64,000 bases of DNA from the NCBI GenBank assembly GCA_965153455.1, contig OZ234498.1:13144001-13208000 (forward strand), given 5' to 3'. Position numbers and translations under genes: made by a program. The DNA is from Sphagnum compactum (lineage: Eukaryota; Bryophyta; Sphagnopsida; Sphagnales). How positions within the stretch are numbered: the first letter of the stretch is position 1; each line of letters starts with the position of its first letter. A model generated the notes under the pieces. That model did not search any database. It was given only the letters and a program-made list of their open reading frames with translations, and was not told the origin of the DNA. Shown in pieces: positions 1 to 12,700 of the stretch.

Positions 1-2719
1 TTTTGTCCATCCGTAAAATAATATTACCATAATAGTCAAATAGACAACTTATGATGTAGCCACATTAGCCATAGTAGTTGCTTGATGTTTGATGATGTCA
101 CATTTCTAGTTGACATTTTGACTATAAATCAATTGGGAAGTTTGTTGATGCCAAGAATAACATGAGGTCACTAGCAATATTGTAGCATTTTCATCATTTG
201 AAAGTGACAATGAAGAGTCATTTTCAACTATCCACCAAATTAATAGGTGAATCGACTTATTTGGTAATCACCATTAATTTATTTAAATATTAAAAAGGTT
301 GTAGTTGCAACATAGTTGAAAAAGACATGCAATTGAAAAAAAAAAAAAGTATTTTCTCCTAGTGAATGCACCCAATGGAATGTTAAACCTATTTTTAAAA
401 ATATAGATTCCCATTCACAATGTATTTGGACGTGACAATGTTTGTGATGGGGTTTTTTAAAAAAAACTAGTGGCCTATGGATCAATGACACGTGCCTCAA
501 AACCCCATAAAGCAAGGTTTTTTCTTTTTTTGGCATGGATGGGCAATTATAATGTTTGTTTTATTGTACCATACATGTGATTAATGTTAGAACCTAGATC
601 TATTGTTGAGAGGATAGAATCCCATCTACATTATATTTGGAAACAAAAGTACATAAATGAAACATGTGGAGGGTTGGTTGGTTTGTTAATCATATGAAAA
701 GCTTTTGTTTTGTTAAAAAATAAAAATGGAATTGTCTCACTCTTGAGATTCACATAAAAAGAATTGAATTACTATTTTGTGTCCAATTTGTTTATAATAA
801 TGGTCATGTATAAAAAAAAGTTAGTGGTTGAGGTTCAATCTTAATAACCGAAGTGAAAATGAGTGGTGAATTATAGGCCAAACTCAAGTTCTAGTTCATA
901 AAAGTTCTACATTATTTAAGCTTGAGGGAATATTGAACACTATATATTATTTAGAAAATAAAGCTAATGAAAGTCAAGCAAACAAATTCAAAGCTCTCCC
1001 ATTTGATCAATTCCATTGACCATATTGTTTTCCTTCATCCTTAGGCCTAAACCTATTGTGCAAACGATGTATATATTATTTTCATTGAAACTACAATCCT
1101 TATTATTTAGAAACTTGGTTTTTAAAAAATGCTTCAAATGAACTAATGATGAAACTAATCTATTGCCAACTATGTGTTATGAAATTTCTCAATGTTTTAA
1201 ATTTATGTAAAAAGGTGAAAAGTTGTCCTCATTAAAGCTCATATTGTAAAATGAATTATAGGCAAAATGTCGTGACTTAAGGCTTTTGATCCTTTATATG
1301 AACTACAACAAATCTATCAAATATTAATCTTGAATGTAAAAAATTATTTAATGAAAATGATAATTAAATTTTAATGTAACTCACTACTTGTCAAGACTAT
1401 TAACCATTCAATTCCAGGGGTCATGAACTTGGGTTCCCATTTTATAATTTTAAATAAATGTAGAAACTTACCCATCTTAATTCCTAGTGTAAAATGAATG
1501 AAATTTATAGAACATAATTCCCCTCTTAACCCATGGGGAAAATTTTGTGTTGTTGATTGAAAGTTGTGCTTTCTTTAATGTGAAATTATGATTATTATCT
1601 TTCCTTTGTTGCTTTTTTTCCTCATAATTCAGGGTGGTTGCAAAATAAGGTGGACTAATTCCAACAAATAAATAATCCATAAAACATCCATTTGCTAATG
1701 TTAAAATGATAGTCTACTATGATATCATTGGTCAAGTGAATGACTAAAAAATGGTTAATGAATTAATAAACATTATGTGAATAAAAAACCAATTACATAA
1801 CTTTAAAACATAAATGTTTAAAAAAACAATGAACCTATCAAAAAATGATTATGATATGGACTTTTGAAATTGAAGTCAATAACTTTTTTTTTGGGTTACT
1901 TGGTTTTTGCACCTAAAAAAATATATTTAAGTTTTTTTTTGTTTTAATACATCATATATCAAGTCCTTAAGATATCCCAAACAAAATCTATAAAGAAAAA
2001 AATAATTCATATATAGCCACAAATAGAAGACGTCCATATTTTTCAACTTCAAAAGTCTAATATTCTATATTTGGTGTATATATGTTACAATATTTGATAT
2101 ACGTGTTTTTTTATTCAAGTTGAAAATTTTAATCCAATGAAAAATTTGGCATAGCCATAATTTTATGGCATGTTAATGCATGACACTTTATGAAAAATTG
2201 TAATGTGACACAAAAAATGATTCACCTTATTTTATAACAACCCCCAAATGTTTTCTTTCCCATCCCCTACCCATTTAACAAACTATAATTGTTGTCATGT
2301 CCTTTTTTGATTGCCTTTTCTTCAAGAATCCTTTACGGCTTGTTTTATTGAACTATTAATAACCACCTATTTTGCCATCACCTTGTTTGTTTAACAGAAA
2401 GAAAATTTGGCCCATTTTTAATGTTGTGTAAAGCTTCAGATGAGGAAATTACCTTGGAAAGCAATATCCTTTTCAATTTTTGTCTTGAGAGTGCCCTTAT
2501 TATGGTAATTCCTTCATCTTTTAGAATTTTGCCCTACATGCAATGTATTTCAAAACTAAATCTTTACAATACACATCATTGTTTACATATGGTGCCAAAG
2601 GAATGTTGCAAGTAGTGTCAACTAACATACTTGCAACTAATCTTCAATGATAACTAATTAATTATCAATAGGACAAGTCAAAGGGGGGCAAAGGGGGGTA
2701 TTTGAACCTACTATGTCTG
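1..2719. other. AT-rich intergenic DNA, no recognisable gene
   Basis: I see no coding homology, RNA gene or terminal-repeat structure here. Reading frames are short, biased by A/T runs and resemble no family I know. Confidence 0.6.
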
Positions 2720-2790
2720 ATTTGAGGAGAATTGAACCATGCATGTATTGCACAAATTAAATAGTCTTAATTATTGAACTACCATAGTGA
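2720..2790 (-). repeat. tRNA-like (SINE head?) repeat, copy 1
   Basis: Read on the minus strand, this contains a B-box-like GGTTCAATTCTCC preceded by an A-box-like GGTAGTTCAATAATTAAG at tRNA-like spacing. It resembles two other minus-strand copies at 22,940-23,008 and 25,522-25,586, all with a TTAAG or TAAGG stretch and a GGTTCAA core. The arms do not fold into a clean cloverleaf, so a tRNA-derived SINE head or an old tRNA pseudogene is more likely than a working tRNA. Confidence 0.4.
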
Positions 2791-3979
2791 TCTTGAAAAA
2801 TATGAATATATTTAACATATGTGAACTATGGAAAATTTGAAATGTTCAAAATGTTATTTCTAGAACCCTTTTTTTTCTAAAAAAATATTATTTTGGCAAG
2901 AGTTGTCAATTATTAGTCATAGGTATTTTAGTCATATTGTTTTGATACAATTTAAAAAAAAGATTCTCCTCGTGACTTCTTATAATATCTCCTAGATAGG
3001 GGTTTCATTAGATAGTCATCTTTTGATCTAATTTCAATTTCATTGTGGTATTTATTTTTGTTTTCATCTTCAACAAACTACTAATATGGGGTGTTACATC
3101 ATTTGAACTTTGTAGATTATTGACATGAATGTAGTTTAATTATTCACCAAGGCAAAAGGATAATCACCAAGTAGTAATTGGTTGGATTGCATATTGAGGT
3201 ATTGTGGGAACATCTTACACTTGTAGTTTGTAAAAAATGCATATCTTATGCCCAGGTTTCCTAGGGATTTGGATGCCAAATCCTTGTTTATGAATGGGGT
3301 GGTTTGTGGTTTGTTTGATCAATATTGGGTGGTTTGGAAACAATATGTTTGCACAATCTAAATCAACAAATTAGAAAAAAGGTTCAAGGTTTTTGATGTA
3401 AAACTAATGTAGCATGTGTGACTGGCCCAAGTGTGAATTGCTTACTTGATATAAAACCTTCCAAAATCATTTTTTATAATTAAATTAAATTTCCAATGAC
3501 AAAAAATACTCAAAACTCAATATATTTTGTATTTGAGCTTAAAGAATTTCCAAATCACCTTCATTAAATCCTACTCATTGAAGGTTTTCCAAGAATACCA
3601 AGAGTACACCCCAAATTCCCCTATAATTTTTAGATTTGATTTAAATGAAAAAATTATTCAATATTCAATAACTTCTCCAATGTAGGTTGAAACATTATGA
3701 AACAAATTTGGTGCACCTTTGCTCATTGATGGTTTCCCCACAATATTAATAATGTGGCAAAAGACACCGTGGTTTGGTACATTTCAATATGACAAACAAA
3801 ACAAGTGGCTCAATCTTTGCCAAAAAGACAAATTTAGGTTCAACATTGTAATGTTGAGTATCACCCAAAAAAGGTCTTTTTAAGCCCAATATGTTAAATT
3901 ACATCTCTTTATTTCTAAATTCTTGCTATTTATTTCTCAACATTCTCTGATTTGTTAATTTCAAAACATTTTCCTTCCC
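2791..3979. other. AT-rich intergenic DNA
   Basis: No gene, RNA or repeat boundary could be supported here. Confidence 0.5.
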
Positions 3980-4145
3980 CTCTTTTCACTTGCCTACTTA
4001 CTCACCTACCAATTTAAACTTATCGACCCACCTATCAATCTACCTACCCACTCACCCACCTATCTATTGACCTACCTATTTACCTACTCATTTATTTACC
4101 CACCCACCTACCTATTCATCTACCTACTTACCCCCACACTATCTT
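3980..4145. repeat. CCTA/CCCA-rich simple repeat patch
   Basis: The stretch is an impure tetranucleotide array of CCTA, CCCA and TTTA words. It produces a pseudo-protein rich in Tyr, Leu and Pro that is not a real gene. It is the first of many CCTA/TAGG patches in the window. Confidence 0.7.
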
Positions 4146-4154
4146 TCAACCTAG

Positions 4155-4570
4155 TCAGCCAACCTTATGAAATGTTTACACAAAGCCTTTTGAAAAATCC
4201 ATCTCATTTCACCACTTTGTGGAATAAAAAAATGACCCCCACACTTATCCTTCCAATTTAATTAAACAAAATATCAACCTAATTAACCAACCTGTCAAGC
4301 TAGTTAACCAACCTTATCAAATGCTTCCACAAAGCCTCTTGACAAAATGGCCTCCACATTTATCTTTTCATTTTAATTAGCTAACTTTATTCAAATTAGT
4401 TAGCTAACATTATGAAATGTTTTCACAAAGCCTCTTTATGAAATTGTGACATTTCATCACTTGATGGAACAAAAAGTGCCCCCCCCCCAACTCCCCCACC
4501 AATACTTGTCCTTTCAACTTAGTTAGACAACTTTATGAAGTGTCTCCCCAAAGCTTCTTGACAAAATCGA
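4155..4570. repeat. degenerate tandem repeat, about four copies
   Basis: A block resembling AACCTTATGAAATGTTTACA followed by CAAAGCCTCTTGA recurs near 4161, 4310, 4405 and 4528, each time with a following CCCCCACA-type stretch and STTAGTTAG-like linkers. Spacing varies (about 149, 95 and 123 bases), so this is an old, indel-ridden tandem array. Confidence 0.7.
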
Positions 4571-7500
4571 CAAATAACCAACCAACCTTCCTTCATAGAT
4601 TAATCCGCATAAACTATTCATTAACAGAATGAGTTTTACAAGAGTCAAAAGCTAAGATTTTTTACATGTGTTTTATTGCTACAAATCACCCATGTTGCTT
4701 AAAGATCCACAAAGAATCTAACATATGTTGGCGTATATAACTTGTTTCTTATGGTAGAATTCTATTATCCTTGACAACATTTTCCTAAACCTATAGGAGT
4801 TTCATTTGGTTTTTGTCCCATATTTTAGGGATGACTTCTTTCCTAAAACCCAACCTTAAAATTGGCCTTGTAACTGTCCCAAATAATATATTGAAACCAG
4901 TCCCCCATTTGAACATCGAATTGACATTTCTAATCAATACAAGAACTTTGAATTCAAAGAATTAGAACTCAAGATTTTTTTGACCTTGCCCAAAAATAGA
5001 TGGGTTTAGTTTTCAAATTTTTTAATTAAACTTGAAACAAGAGGTCCTTCGATTTAATGAAAATGCTTAAACCTAATCCCCATGGTTTTCTTAAGTACAA
5101 CCGTAATAATAAGTTTGGATCTTTCCTTAGCCAAACCATTTTCAATAAATGGACCTTATGCGGAACCTCCTTGCTCCACCAGGCTCAAGAGGAAAGCTCT
5201 TGTTTGGGAATTGTTCCCAACAACAAAAGCAAAAATCTCTGAGGTGGTTATAAGTTGCCATAAGAAATAAACATGATTTTGTTGCTTCGAAACAAGGCTA
5301 AGTAATTTTCAACCTTGTCGACTCAACAAAGTAGTATTGTAACCAAAAGAAAAGGGTATGTAGACCATCTCTTCATCACAAATCCAAACTCAGTACCTAT
5401 GATCTTTACAATTTATATCCTGCCATTTAGGCACTGTTACAACACATTGGTGCTACTATTCCAACAAAGCATAAATCTTTATACCCAAATGAGACTCCAA
5501 GCACCACATACCTGTTAGTCCTTTCTGGATCTTTATGTAGTATCCATCAAACTACTGCCAGGAACAGTTCCTGGAATTGTGAGTACATGAATTAGTGGGA
5601 TCTAGCTTGAGGTCAGTGCCCTCTGTGTTCATTTGGTCTGTTATGAACTGCTAACCCATCCCTCTACCCTATGACATAATGCAAAAAGATACTTGTCTTG
5701 GTTCCATAAATAAGATGATTTCTGGTTCCGAACTAAGGATGAACAACATATGCCAAGTTGGCTTGCAATAACTTGGGAAAAACAAAGTTCTGATAAGAGA
5801 ATGGGTCTATGGATATTTTCTGTAATCTCTCCCATTCTATACCCACGCTTTGCCCAACCCAAGGATACCTGCTAAGGTTTCTGGCTTTAATTCATCACAA
5901 ATGTGTTACTTCAGGAATGCTTCCACCAAAGTCCCATACAAATGCATCCCTTTACATGCTCTTGATTCTACAACTCGGACCCTTTTTGTGCATCATCATC
6001 CCTCAACATCAATCCCTTATAGAGCCTAACACTAGCAATAACATAATGCCTGCCATGATGTAGCTACTAGTGTAACGGAAATCAAAACAACTATTCACTT
6101 CTGCAAGCTTTTGATTCTACATGATCTACCACAGATGCAATCCAAAAACCACAAACCTGTCTTTTTTGCCCTCAAACTTCCCTTCTTATCCTTGTCCAAC
6201 CGCATCTTACCCCGATCTCCCTTGCATGCTTGAAGCGCTCTTGGCCACCCATCATCTGCTGTCAACCTCTTTCACATAACACACAAACAAAAAAGTTTCC
6301 TACTCACAACCACTAACAAATAGTGATGATAAACTCTGCCGTCTGCATGAAGAAAGTTGACGGCTGCTCAAAACAAAACTTAAACCGTAAAATGAACTAG
6401 TGTTTACACTAGAGAAATCCAAGTGACTTCTTGTCCGGTCACAGTATGTTAGTCTAGGACGTTGAAATTGGGTTTAACCTGATCCTTGTAAAGATCTCTG
6501 AACTTTATTTGACACAATAAGGGGTTTCCCATGGTGTGGGCCAAGCCCTCTCCCTAGGGCCTAACCCACCACTTTATCCTTTCCCTCTTGCAAGAATAAA
6601 GCTTTGGTTATGCCCTCCATTTGATTTCCTTTTGCACCCTAAACCCTACCCACTTACATGGACATGAAAAGACACATGCAAAAACACATGAAAAGATAAA
6701 AGCTTTACAACTATTTTTCAAAATACCGTTTCAAAATCATCACCTCCTTTATCATTTAAAAAAAATCTATTTCTCTTTAAGCATAAATTTCTAAATTTTT
6801 TATATTTAACTATTAAAGTACATTCCATAATTTCTAGAAATGATTATATAATTTATATTTAGAATTAAAAAATATTACATTGATTATAAACACTTCTATA
6901 CCATTATTCTTACCTCTTTCTCATACAAGTGAAACTAAAATAATCATAAAGTTAAAAATTAATTTAACTATTAAGTAAATTCTATAAATTTCTTTAAATG
7001 ATTAATAAAAAAAAAAAATTCATCTCTTTTATCATTATTCTTATCTCTTTCTCACATTTTCAAAGTGAAAAGCTTAAAATTAAAAAATAAAAGATTTAAT
7101 CAACTACCTATTAGTAGAGTATGTTCCATCAAATCAGAGCTTTTTACCCTAGCCACAGGATTGTAGTGGGAATTTTAACTTGTAAGATGAGGGCTGAAGT
7201 TGGGTATACCTGAACCTCATAATTGATTCTTTATAAAAAAACAGGAGAGAAGAGTAAGTTTTCACCGATTCTTCAAGTGGTTGGCCTTGGGTGAACCAAG
7301 GTTAACTCTGGCTAGTTGATGGTACTTTGGCTATGAATAATTATCAAATTGCCTCATTTTACAATGACTATTCATTCTTGACTCCAAGACTTTCTTTTTG
7401 AGTTGAGTTTATGATAGGGGTTTCTCAAAAACTACAGACGAGCCACCTATTTCCCCCCAGATCTTTACAAAAGCCCATTCTACCTTGGCTCCAAGTGTCT

Positions 7501-10329
7501 GGAGGACCCATGTATATATGCTACATGCCTTTCTTGTTCATCTCTGTTAATAGTTTTGATGCTTTTGGCCCCACGTGGTTCTTGCTTCTTGGTGGCTTTT
7601 ATCCTGAAACCGAAGGGAACTAACAACAATGGCTGGAATTAGGCCATAAGTGGGCCTTTCAGATCAACTCGATAGGTGAACATTGGACCGTGCATTTTGT
7701 CCCAGCAGCTTTGTATATCAGTTATCTAATTGTGATATTGAATATTTGCATTGTTTTCTGACTACAAAAATATGCTTCTTCATATCTCTTCTCATTTGCT
7801 AACTTACCTTTTTGTTTTCCCTTCTTTGTGAGGAACTTTTGATCCCTTTGTTACTTTAATACCAGGCTTAACTTTCTCTAGTATGTTGTGTTTAACGATA
7901 TAAACCTGGATTCGCACCAAGCAATACTAGGGACATTTTTGTTCCATTTAACTTTAGCTTGGTTGGGGGTTAAAATGATTAAAGTTTAGAGAGTAATGCT
8001 AACCTTTGTGCTCTTCACGTAAGGGGATAAATAATATAATAATAACAATAATGTAATGGATTAATTTAACAATACATTGAGTGGTTCAGACCTAGGGTGG
8101 AAATGTAGATGACACCTAAAATCATAAAAGGAGATGTTTAAATCTCTTGAATTCAAAGGGTGAAACTAGCTAATCTTTTTATTCCAGTCCAACATGACGG
8201 CAAAGCTTTTTAAAAAATTGAACATATTTATTCCTAGGTATAAGGTACTCCAATGTCCCTCCAAGAAGACTTGTCAACTCCTTTTGTGTGAATGGGATAG
8301 AATTAAGGTTGATTTGATATTTGAGTTTATTTGTTTATTCCCTTTAACACCTTGGTCTGAATCTAGCTTAATTGAAGCAAACCACTAGAAAAATCTAGCA
8401 AACTACATAAGCATCATAAAAGAAGCAAATTAACAACAAAAAATGTTACAGTCCTCTTTGGCATTCAAATCCATCAATCTACAAAAAGAATCAACATTGG
8501 TGAAATTGTGCTTTCCTGGGGAACAAACAAGTTTTTCACTCAACAACAAGCACAAAGATACACACACACACCACAATGTGGTCCAACCATGTGAAGATAC
8601 TTATATACTTTTTTCCTTTGATCAACTGTTGGAAAACCTTGTTTTGTGTGAGTAGGTTGAGACTTTACACGGTGAGCCTATTCTGTTGGAACCTCAGGAC
8701 CTGCTGCCTTATTGAGCAAAAGGTATGGTCAACATGGACAAAACACACACACACACATAGACAAACAATTGCACAGTTCCAATCTAGTCCTTAAAAATTG
8801 GAGCATTGCCATTCCATTGTTGATGATGATGACTAAGGGCATTGAAATTCGTTCCATGCTATATTGGTTGGCCTTACCTCTTTGTATTTTGTAGCCAACC
8901 TATGTGATTCCAATGTGGCAAAGGAAGTTGGAATGAAGAAACAAACCTGAGTTGGAGGTGGGCACCTTCAAACTCCAGCAATCTAGCATGTAAGAATTGT
9001 TTTTTTTTCCTTGAGGCTGCCAAAGAAAACAAATTCATTGTGAAGAAAAGTGAGCATGTAAGAATTTGAAGTCCCAATTCTCAATTTGTCTCAGTTTTAT
9101 AGGTAGTGAAAACTAGTGTTGTTGATTGAACAATCTGCAATGTCATCAAGCACATAATCTACACAACACTTGATTTTCCTTTTGTTTTCCTGGCAACTCT
9201 TCAAGGTCACTCTTCAAGATGAGTTGCTGAATTAAATTCTTCAATGGGGCTAAAAAGTTGTACCATTCTTTTATTTTAGTTTTGGTAAAGAGACATGTCT
9301 CAAATCTCAACACAAGGTCAGTCCTGGAAGCAAAGCTGGATAGATATGATCATCATAGAGGCAGTGTGACAATTTAACCACCACCCATCAAACCCAGTTC
9401 AACTATCTGCTTGAATGGGGAGGGCACCTGCCTCTTGCTAATTGATTGTAGGCCCACCTGAGTCCCAATTGCAGGGCATATTCTTGTTGTGTACTAGCAA
9501 AAACAGCCAGTCCCCATTGAAAATCAGTATGAAATGCATATGAAAACTCAAACTTGAAATAGTATACAAACTATCACCTCACAATCAGCTACTTTGAACC
9601 AATGCTATTCATACATGTATAGCTCAAAGAGCTAAGTTTTGAATCAGCTGAATCAATTCTGATTTGAAAGGAACTGTGCAGAGAAACAAGGAGGAAGCCC
9701 CAGTAATGTGATCCAGTCTTTCAAACCCTACAAACTAAATTGGAGTCCTTTGAAGGAAAGAAGCAGGTGTGTGTGTGTGTTTTGCTGTCTCTAGCGGTCC
9801 ATCAGAGGTTTCAAGTTTCTGGATTCCTGGTTTATGTGTGGAACTGGAATCCAGAGAATTCCAATTTAATTTTGCAGAACCAGAGGTTCTTCATAAGAGG
9901 AAAGAACCACCCAATGTTGGAAATTTCCAGCAAGCTTGATTATCCTACTAGTCAGAGAAACACCTTTCCCTGAATTGCTTGGATTACTTAAAACACCTTT
10001 ACTGGGGTAGTGGGATAATGGAGATGCAAGAATTGGACCCAGACAAGTTACAGCAGGTTGTTGCAGCTTGCAAGTAGGACGAGAAGAGGGGAACATTAAA
10101 ATGAAATTCAAAAGTAAGACCTGAGTTGTGACGGCCATAATCGAAGAAGGCAAGCGAGGAATCACCACCACCCCATGTACCAAAAAAGCTTTACCAAAAT
10201 CCGCTACCGAAATGCCTCAGAACTCACACCCGATGCGTGAGCGCTCGTCAGCTGCTTGCCCTGTACATGCCACACAGCGATGAGCCTACAGATCGCAGGC
10301 ACAACAAAGCAAAATGAGCAAACAGATCT
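4571..10329. other. intergenic DNA with minor microsatellites
   Basis: No supported gene. There are short CA/GT runs near 8563, 8743 and 9766, and a short telomere-like CCCTAAACCCTA at about 6633. The stretch 6640-6700 shares a word (CATGGACATGAAAAG) with the dispersed repeat at 14.6 and 53.0 kb. The reading frames around 5.6-6.1 kb and 7.4 kb resemble nothing I recognise. Confidence 0.5.
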
Positions 10330-10372
10330 CTTTTATCGCATATTCATTGCCGAGTTCTCTCATACTGAGGAG

Positions 10373-10379
10373 TATATAA
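10373..10379 (+). promoter_or_regulatory. TATA box of the U2 snRNA gene
   Basis: TATATAA lies about 32 bases before the predicted U2 5' end, where plant Pol II snRNA genes place their TATA element. The plant upstream sequence element (USE), expected about 35 bases further up, is not clear: only a weak TTTATCGCA match is visible near 10,332-10,340. A canonical RTCCCACATCG was not found. Confidence 0.7.
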
Positions 10380-10404
10380 ACCCCTTCGCTATGTGAAGCA
10401 CCTC

Positions 10405-10598
10405 GTATCTTTCTCGGCCTTTTGGTTAAGGTCAAGTGTAGTGTCCGTCCTTGTCAGTGTAATATCTGATACGAGGTTCATCGAATCTCATGACATTAAT
10501 CTAATTTTTCTTGGGGGCGAGGCTGTCTCGTAGCTTGCTGCCTGGTCCCGCGCGCGTTGCCTTGGTCTTGCACTGCTTCCTAGGATGGCACAGCGCTT
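10405..10598 (+). ncRNA. U2 spliceosomal snRNA (variant gene or recent pseudogene)
   Basis: This encodes U2 snRNA, which pairs with the intron branch site in the spliceosome. The 5' part has the U2 signature TCTCGGCCTTTTGG (stem-loop I), then CAAGTGTAGTG (branch-site recognition), the loop IIa region ending AATATCTGATA, a stem-loop IIb (GAGGTTC/GAATCTC) that pairs perfectly despite sequence drift, an Sm-like AATTTTTCT, and a long 3' hairpin region with TTGCACTGCTTCC. Length of about 194 nt fits plant U2. It is oddly diverged, mostly by A-to-G and T-to-C transitions. The invariant GUAGUA reads GUAGUG, still able to pair by G-U wobble. Its own TATA box argues against a retrocopy. Expression cannot be judged from sequence. 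Ends are inferred by alignment from memory, within a few bases. Confidence 0.88.
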
Positions 10599-11151
10599 CC
10601 AAAGAAGGATTGTTCAAAAATTGGGGCTGCCTTGCGATCGTTTGTTTGTAGCTGAATGGAAATTATGTATAGGAAGATGTTAAAAAAATGGGAATCGTTG
10701 TTTGGAAAACTTGGCCACACCTGGCTATAAATGCAGGAATACGGTATTACTGATGTTCCACTACTTTTGCAGCATCAGTAGTGTGCAGTTGGCAGAGATC
10801 CGAACATGTCTGCACTGCCCTTGAACTCCTGCATCAATTCTTTGGAGTTGCACTGAGGATTTTGAGGTTGGTTGCCACGGAGTCTTTGCTTGTCTTGTTA
10901 CAGATCCGCACACAGTTAAGAAGTTCATAGTTCATATCCCAAGAGGCCGAAGAGCAACTACACTGGTGCTCGTTATTTGACCCTCCAAATTAAAATTGGA
11001 TGAAGAAAAGTGAAAGCATGCGGGTGTGGCATGAAATATCTGCAGGATCAGCAGAGTTTTTTAGTTCTTGTTTCAAAGGTTGTCATGAAATTGTAGCTTG
11101 GAAACCTTCAATTTGCAACTGTATGCTTTAATCCAGAATGTGTAGTACTAT
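10599..11151. other. spacer between U2 gene and PPR relic
   Basis: GC is moderate and no gene is recognised. A clear plant snRNA 3' box downstream of U2 was not found. Confidence 0.4.
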
Positions 11152-11757
11152 GTGGACATCAGCTCACAGGGTTTTAAGCTCCTCTTTTGCAGGCTGGCTG
11201 TGCAGTTCCCATGTAATCAGATGGTTGCATGTCAGACCTCCAGCAAAGGATCCGGTCCAGGCAATGCTGCCAATCTGTCTACAGAAACAAATGGAGGGCA
11301 ACCAGTTGGTAAGCAAGGCAACATGGACAATTGTAGCACATATGGGGATCTGGCCAGACTCTGCAGACAGGGGTGAGTGACTGAAGTAGTGCATAGCTTA
11401 GGTCCTGTGGACCCACAAGGCATTGGAGCACGATACCGGATGTATGCCAGTGTCGTATAGGCATGTGCAATGAAGAAATCCTTGGAAGATGGGAAGCAGG
11501 TACATTATCACATCATCAAATCAGGGTTTAAGCCAGTCGTTTTTCTATGGAACAACCTTCTCAGCATGTATGTCAAGTGCAGGAGTATTCTTGATGTGAA
11601 ACAAGTGTTTTACAACATGCCCACACAGGATGGGATTTCATGGATCACCATGATCTCTGGATATGCTCAGCAGGGGTATATTCTGGGAACATACCTTTTG
11701 TGGGAAACCCTGTCAGGAGTCCAGCTGAAGGCACACATGAGGATTTCAAACAAAACC
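11152..11757 (+). pseudogene. pentatricopeptide repeat (PPR, PLS-type) protein fragment
   Basis: PPR proteins bind organellar RNAs in mitochondria and plastids. One frame runs from 11,152 and keeps reading in phase to 11,757, broken by TGA at 11,374 and TAG at 11,458. The first part ends with LARLCRQG, a typical lead-in to PPR repeats. The part from 11,470 has GKQVHYHIIKSGFKP, NNLLSMYVKCRSILD and SWITMISGYAQQG, matching consecutive L/S/P-type motifs of land-plant PLS-class PPRs. Homology fades after about 11,690, and no E or DYW domain follows. With two in-frame stops and roughly two repeats instead of ten or more, this is a broken fragment. It lies between the U2 gene and the lipin relic with no sign of joint function. 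Confidence 0.85.
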
Positions 11758-12200
11758 TAGTTGAGAAGTGTGTTGGAAGTCCACCGGGTTCAGGGAGATC
11801 AGAAGCTACAGTGCTTGATCCAAGCCCAAGGTATCTAAAGCACCTAAAGCGCACTGCGCAAAGATGCCCAAGAGCATCTAATTACAAGCATTCAGTGGAA
11901 CCGGTGAACCATTTGGACGTTTGGATCTTCGAATGGGGCAGAGGGCTTGTAGTACTTGCTTATTTGAAAGAGACCTAGAAAGGCGCTCACATTGGCAGAA
12001 GGAAAGGAATCAGCAGGTGGAGATGGTGCTGTGCCAGATTTAGTGGAGACAGCTGCTGAAACTGGTCTGTCTCTGTATTTTCTCGTGTTTTATTCTCAAC
12101 AAGTTTCTCATCTTGAGGTTTCTTTCAGGCTATGAACCATGTCTTTGTATTTAGTCATCCAATGGTGCTTTTCAGTAGCTGCTGCTCAGCTTAAAGCCAT
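11758..12200. other. unassigned stretch between PPR and lipin relics
   Basis: An open frame overlaps 11,640-11,978, but its sequence is not recognisable. It could hold decayed lipin intron or linker DNA. I can support no call. Confidence 0.35.
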
Positions 12201-12700
12201 GTGATTGTTCAAAAGTCAAGTCTGGTACTGACTTGGAAGTGGATTACAGTTCAGTCTAATGTATTGGACAAAGGATCTCTGCCTGCAGGAGTTGAAGTCT
12301 CCCTATGTAGGCATCTTCTAAAGGAGCATATGGGAAGTGAGGAGGCTGCTGAGGCATTTGCCTCAGTAAAGGTGTCACTTCATGAGTTCAAGAGTAATGC
12401 AGCATCCATCATTGCAAATGATAAGCTTGTTGTTCGTGTGGGAGGACAATACTATCCTTGGAGTGTGGCTGCTCCTGTAGTTCTTGGAATTCTAACTTTT
12501 GGGCAGGTTATTATGCCTGCAACTGACGGTGCAATTCCAATGGAATGCCCTGAACCGGTGCCAAAGAGTCAAGCTGCAGTGGGCACAATAGTACCTGCAG
12601 CTAGAGGCGGCTGGAATCTCTGGCCTTTCCCACTGTGACGCCCCAAAACTCCCGAACAGAGCATTGTTCCCAATCCTTTGGTTTCAAGAGATACATAATT
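12201..12700 (+). pseudogene. lipin / phosphatidate phosphatase (PAH-type) middle-domain fragment
   Basis: Lipins (PAH in plants) dephosphorylate phosphatidate to diacylglycerol at the ER membrane. The frame carries the conserved middle (M-Lip) block: VEVSLCRHLL, then HEFKSNAASIIANDKLVVRV, then YYPWSVAAPVVLG, and a WNLWPFPL segment like the conserved W-x-WPF stretch of plant family members. Neither the N-LIP domain nor the catalytic C-LIP DxDxT domain is visible nearby, so this is one exon-sized piece. The stop at 12,636-12,638 (TGA) falls just where basic residues normally follow. The same frame continues with RPKTPEQ to about 12,700, so a CGA-to-TGA change is likely. The start is arbitrary; homology begins near GVEVSLC, about 12,285. 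It could instead be one exon of a split gene, but the early stop argues for a relic. Confidence 0.75.
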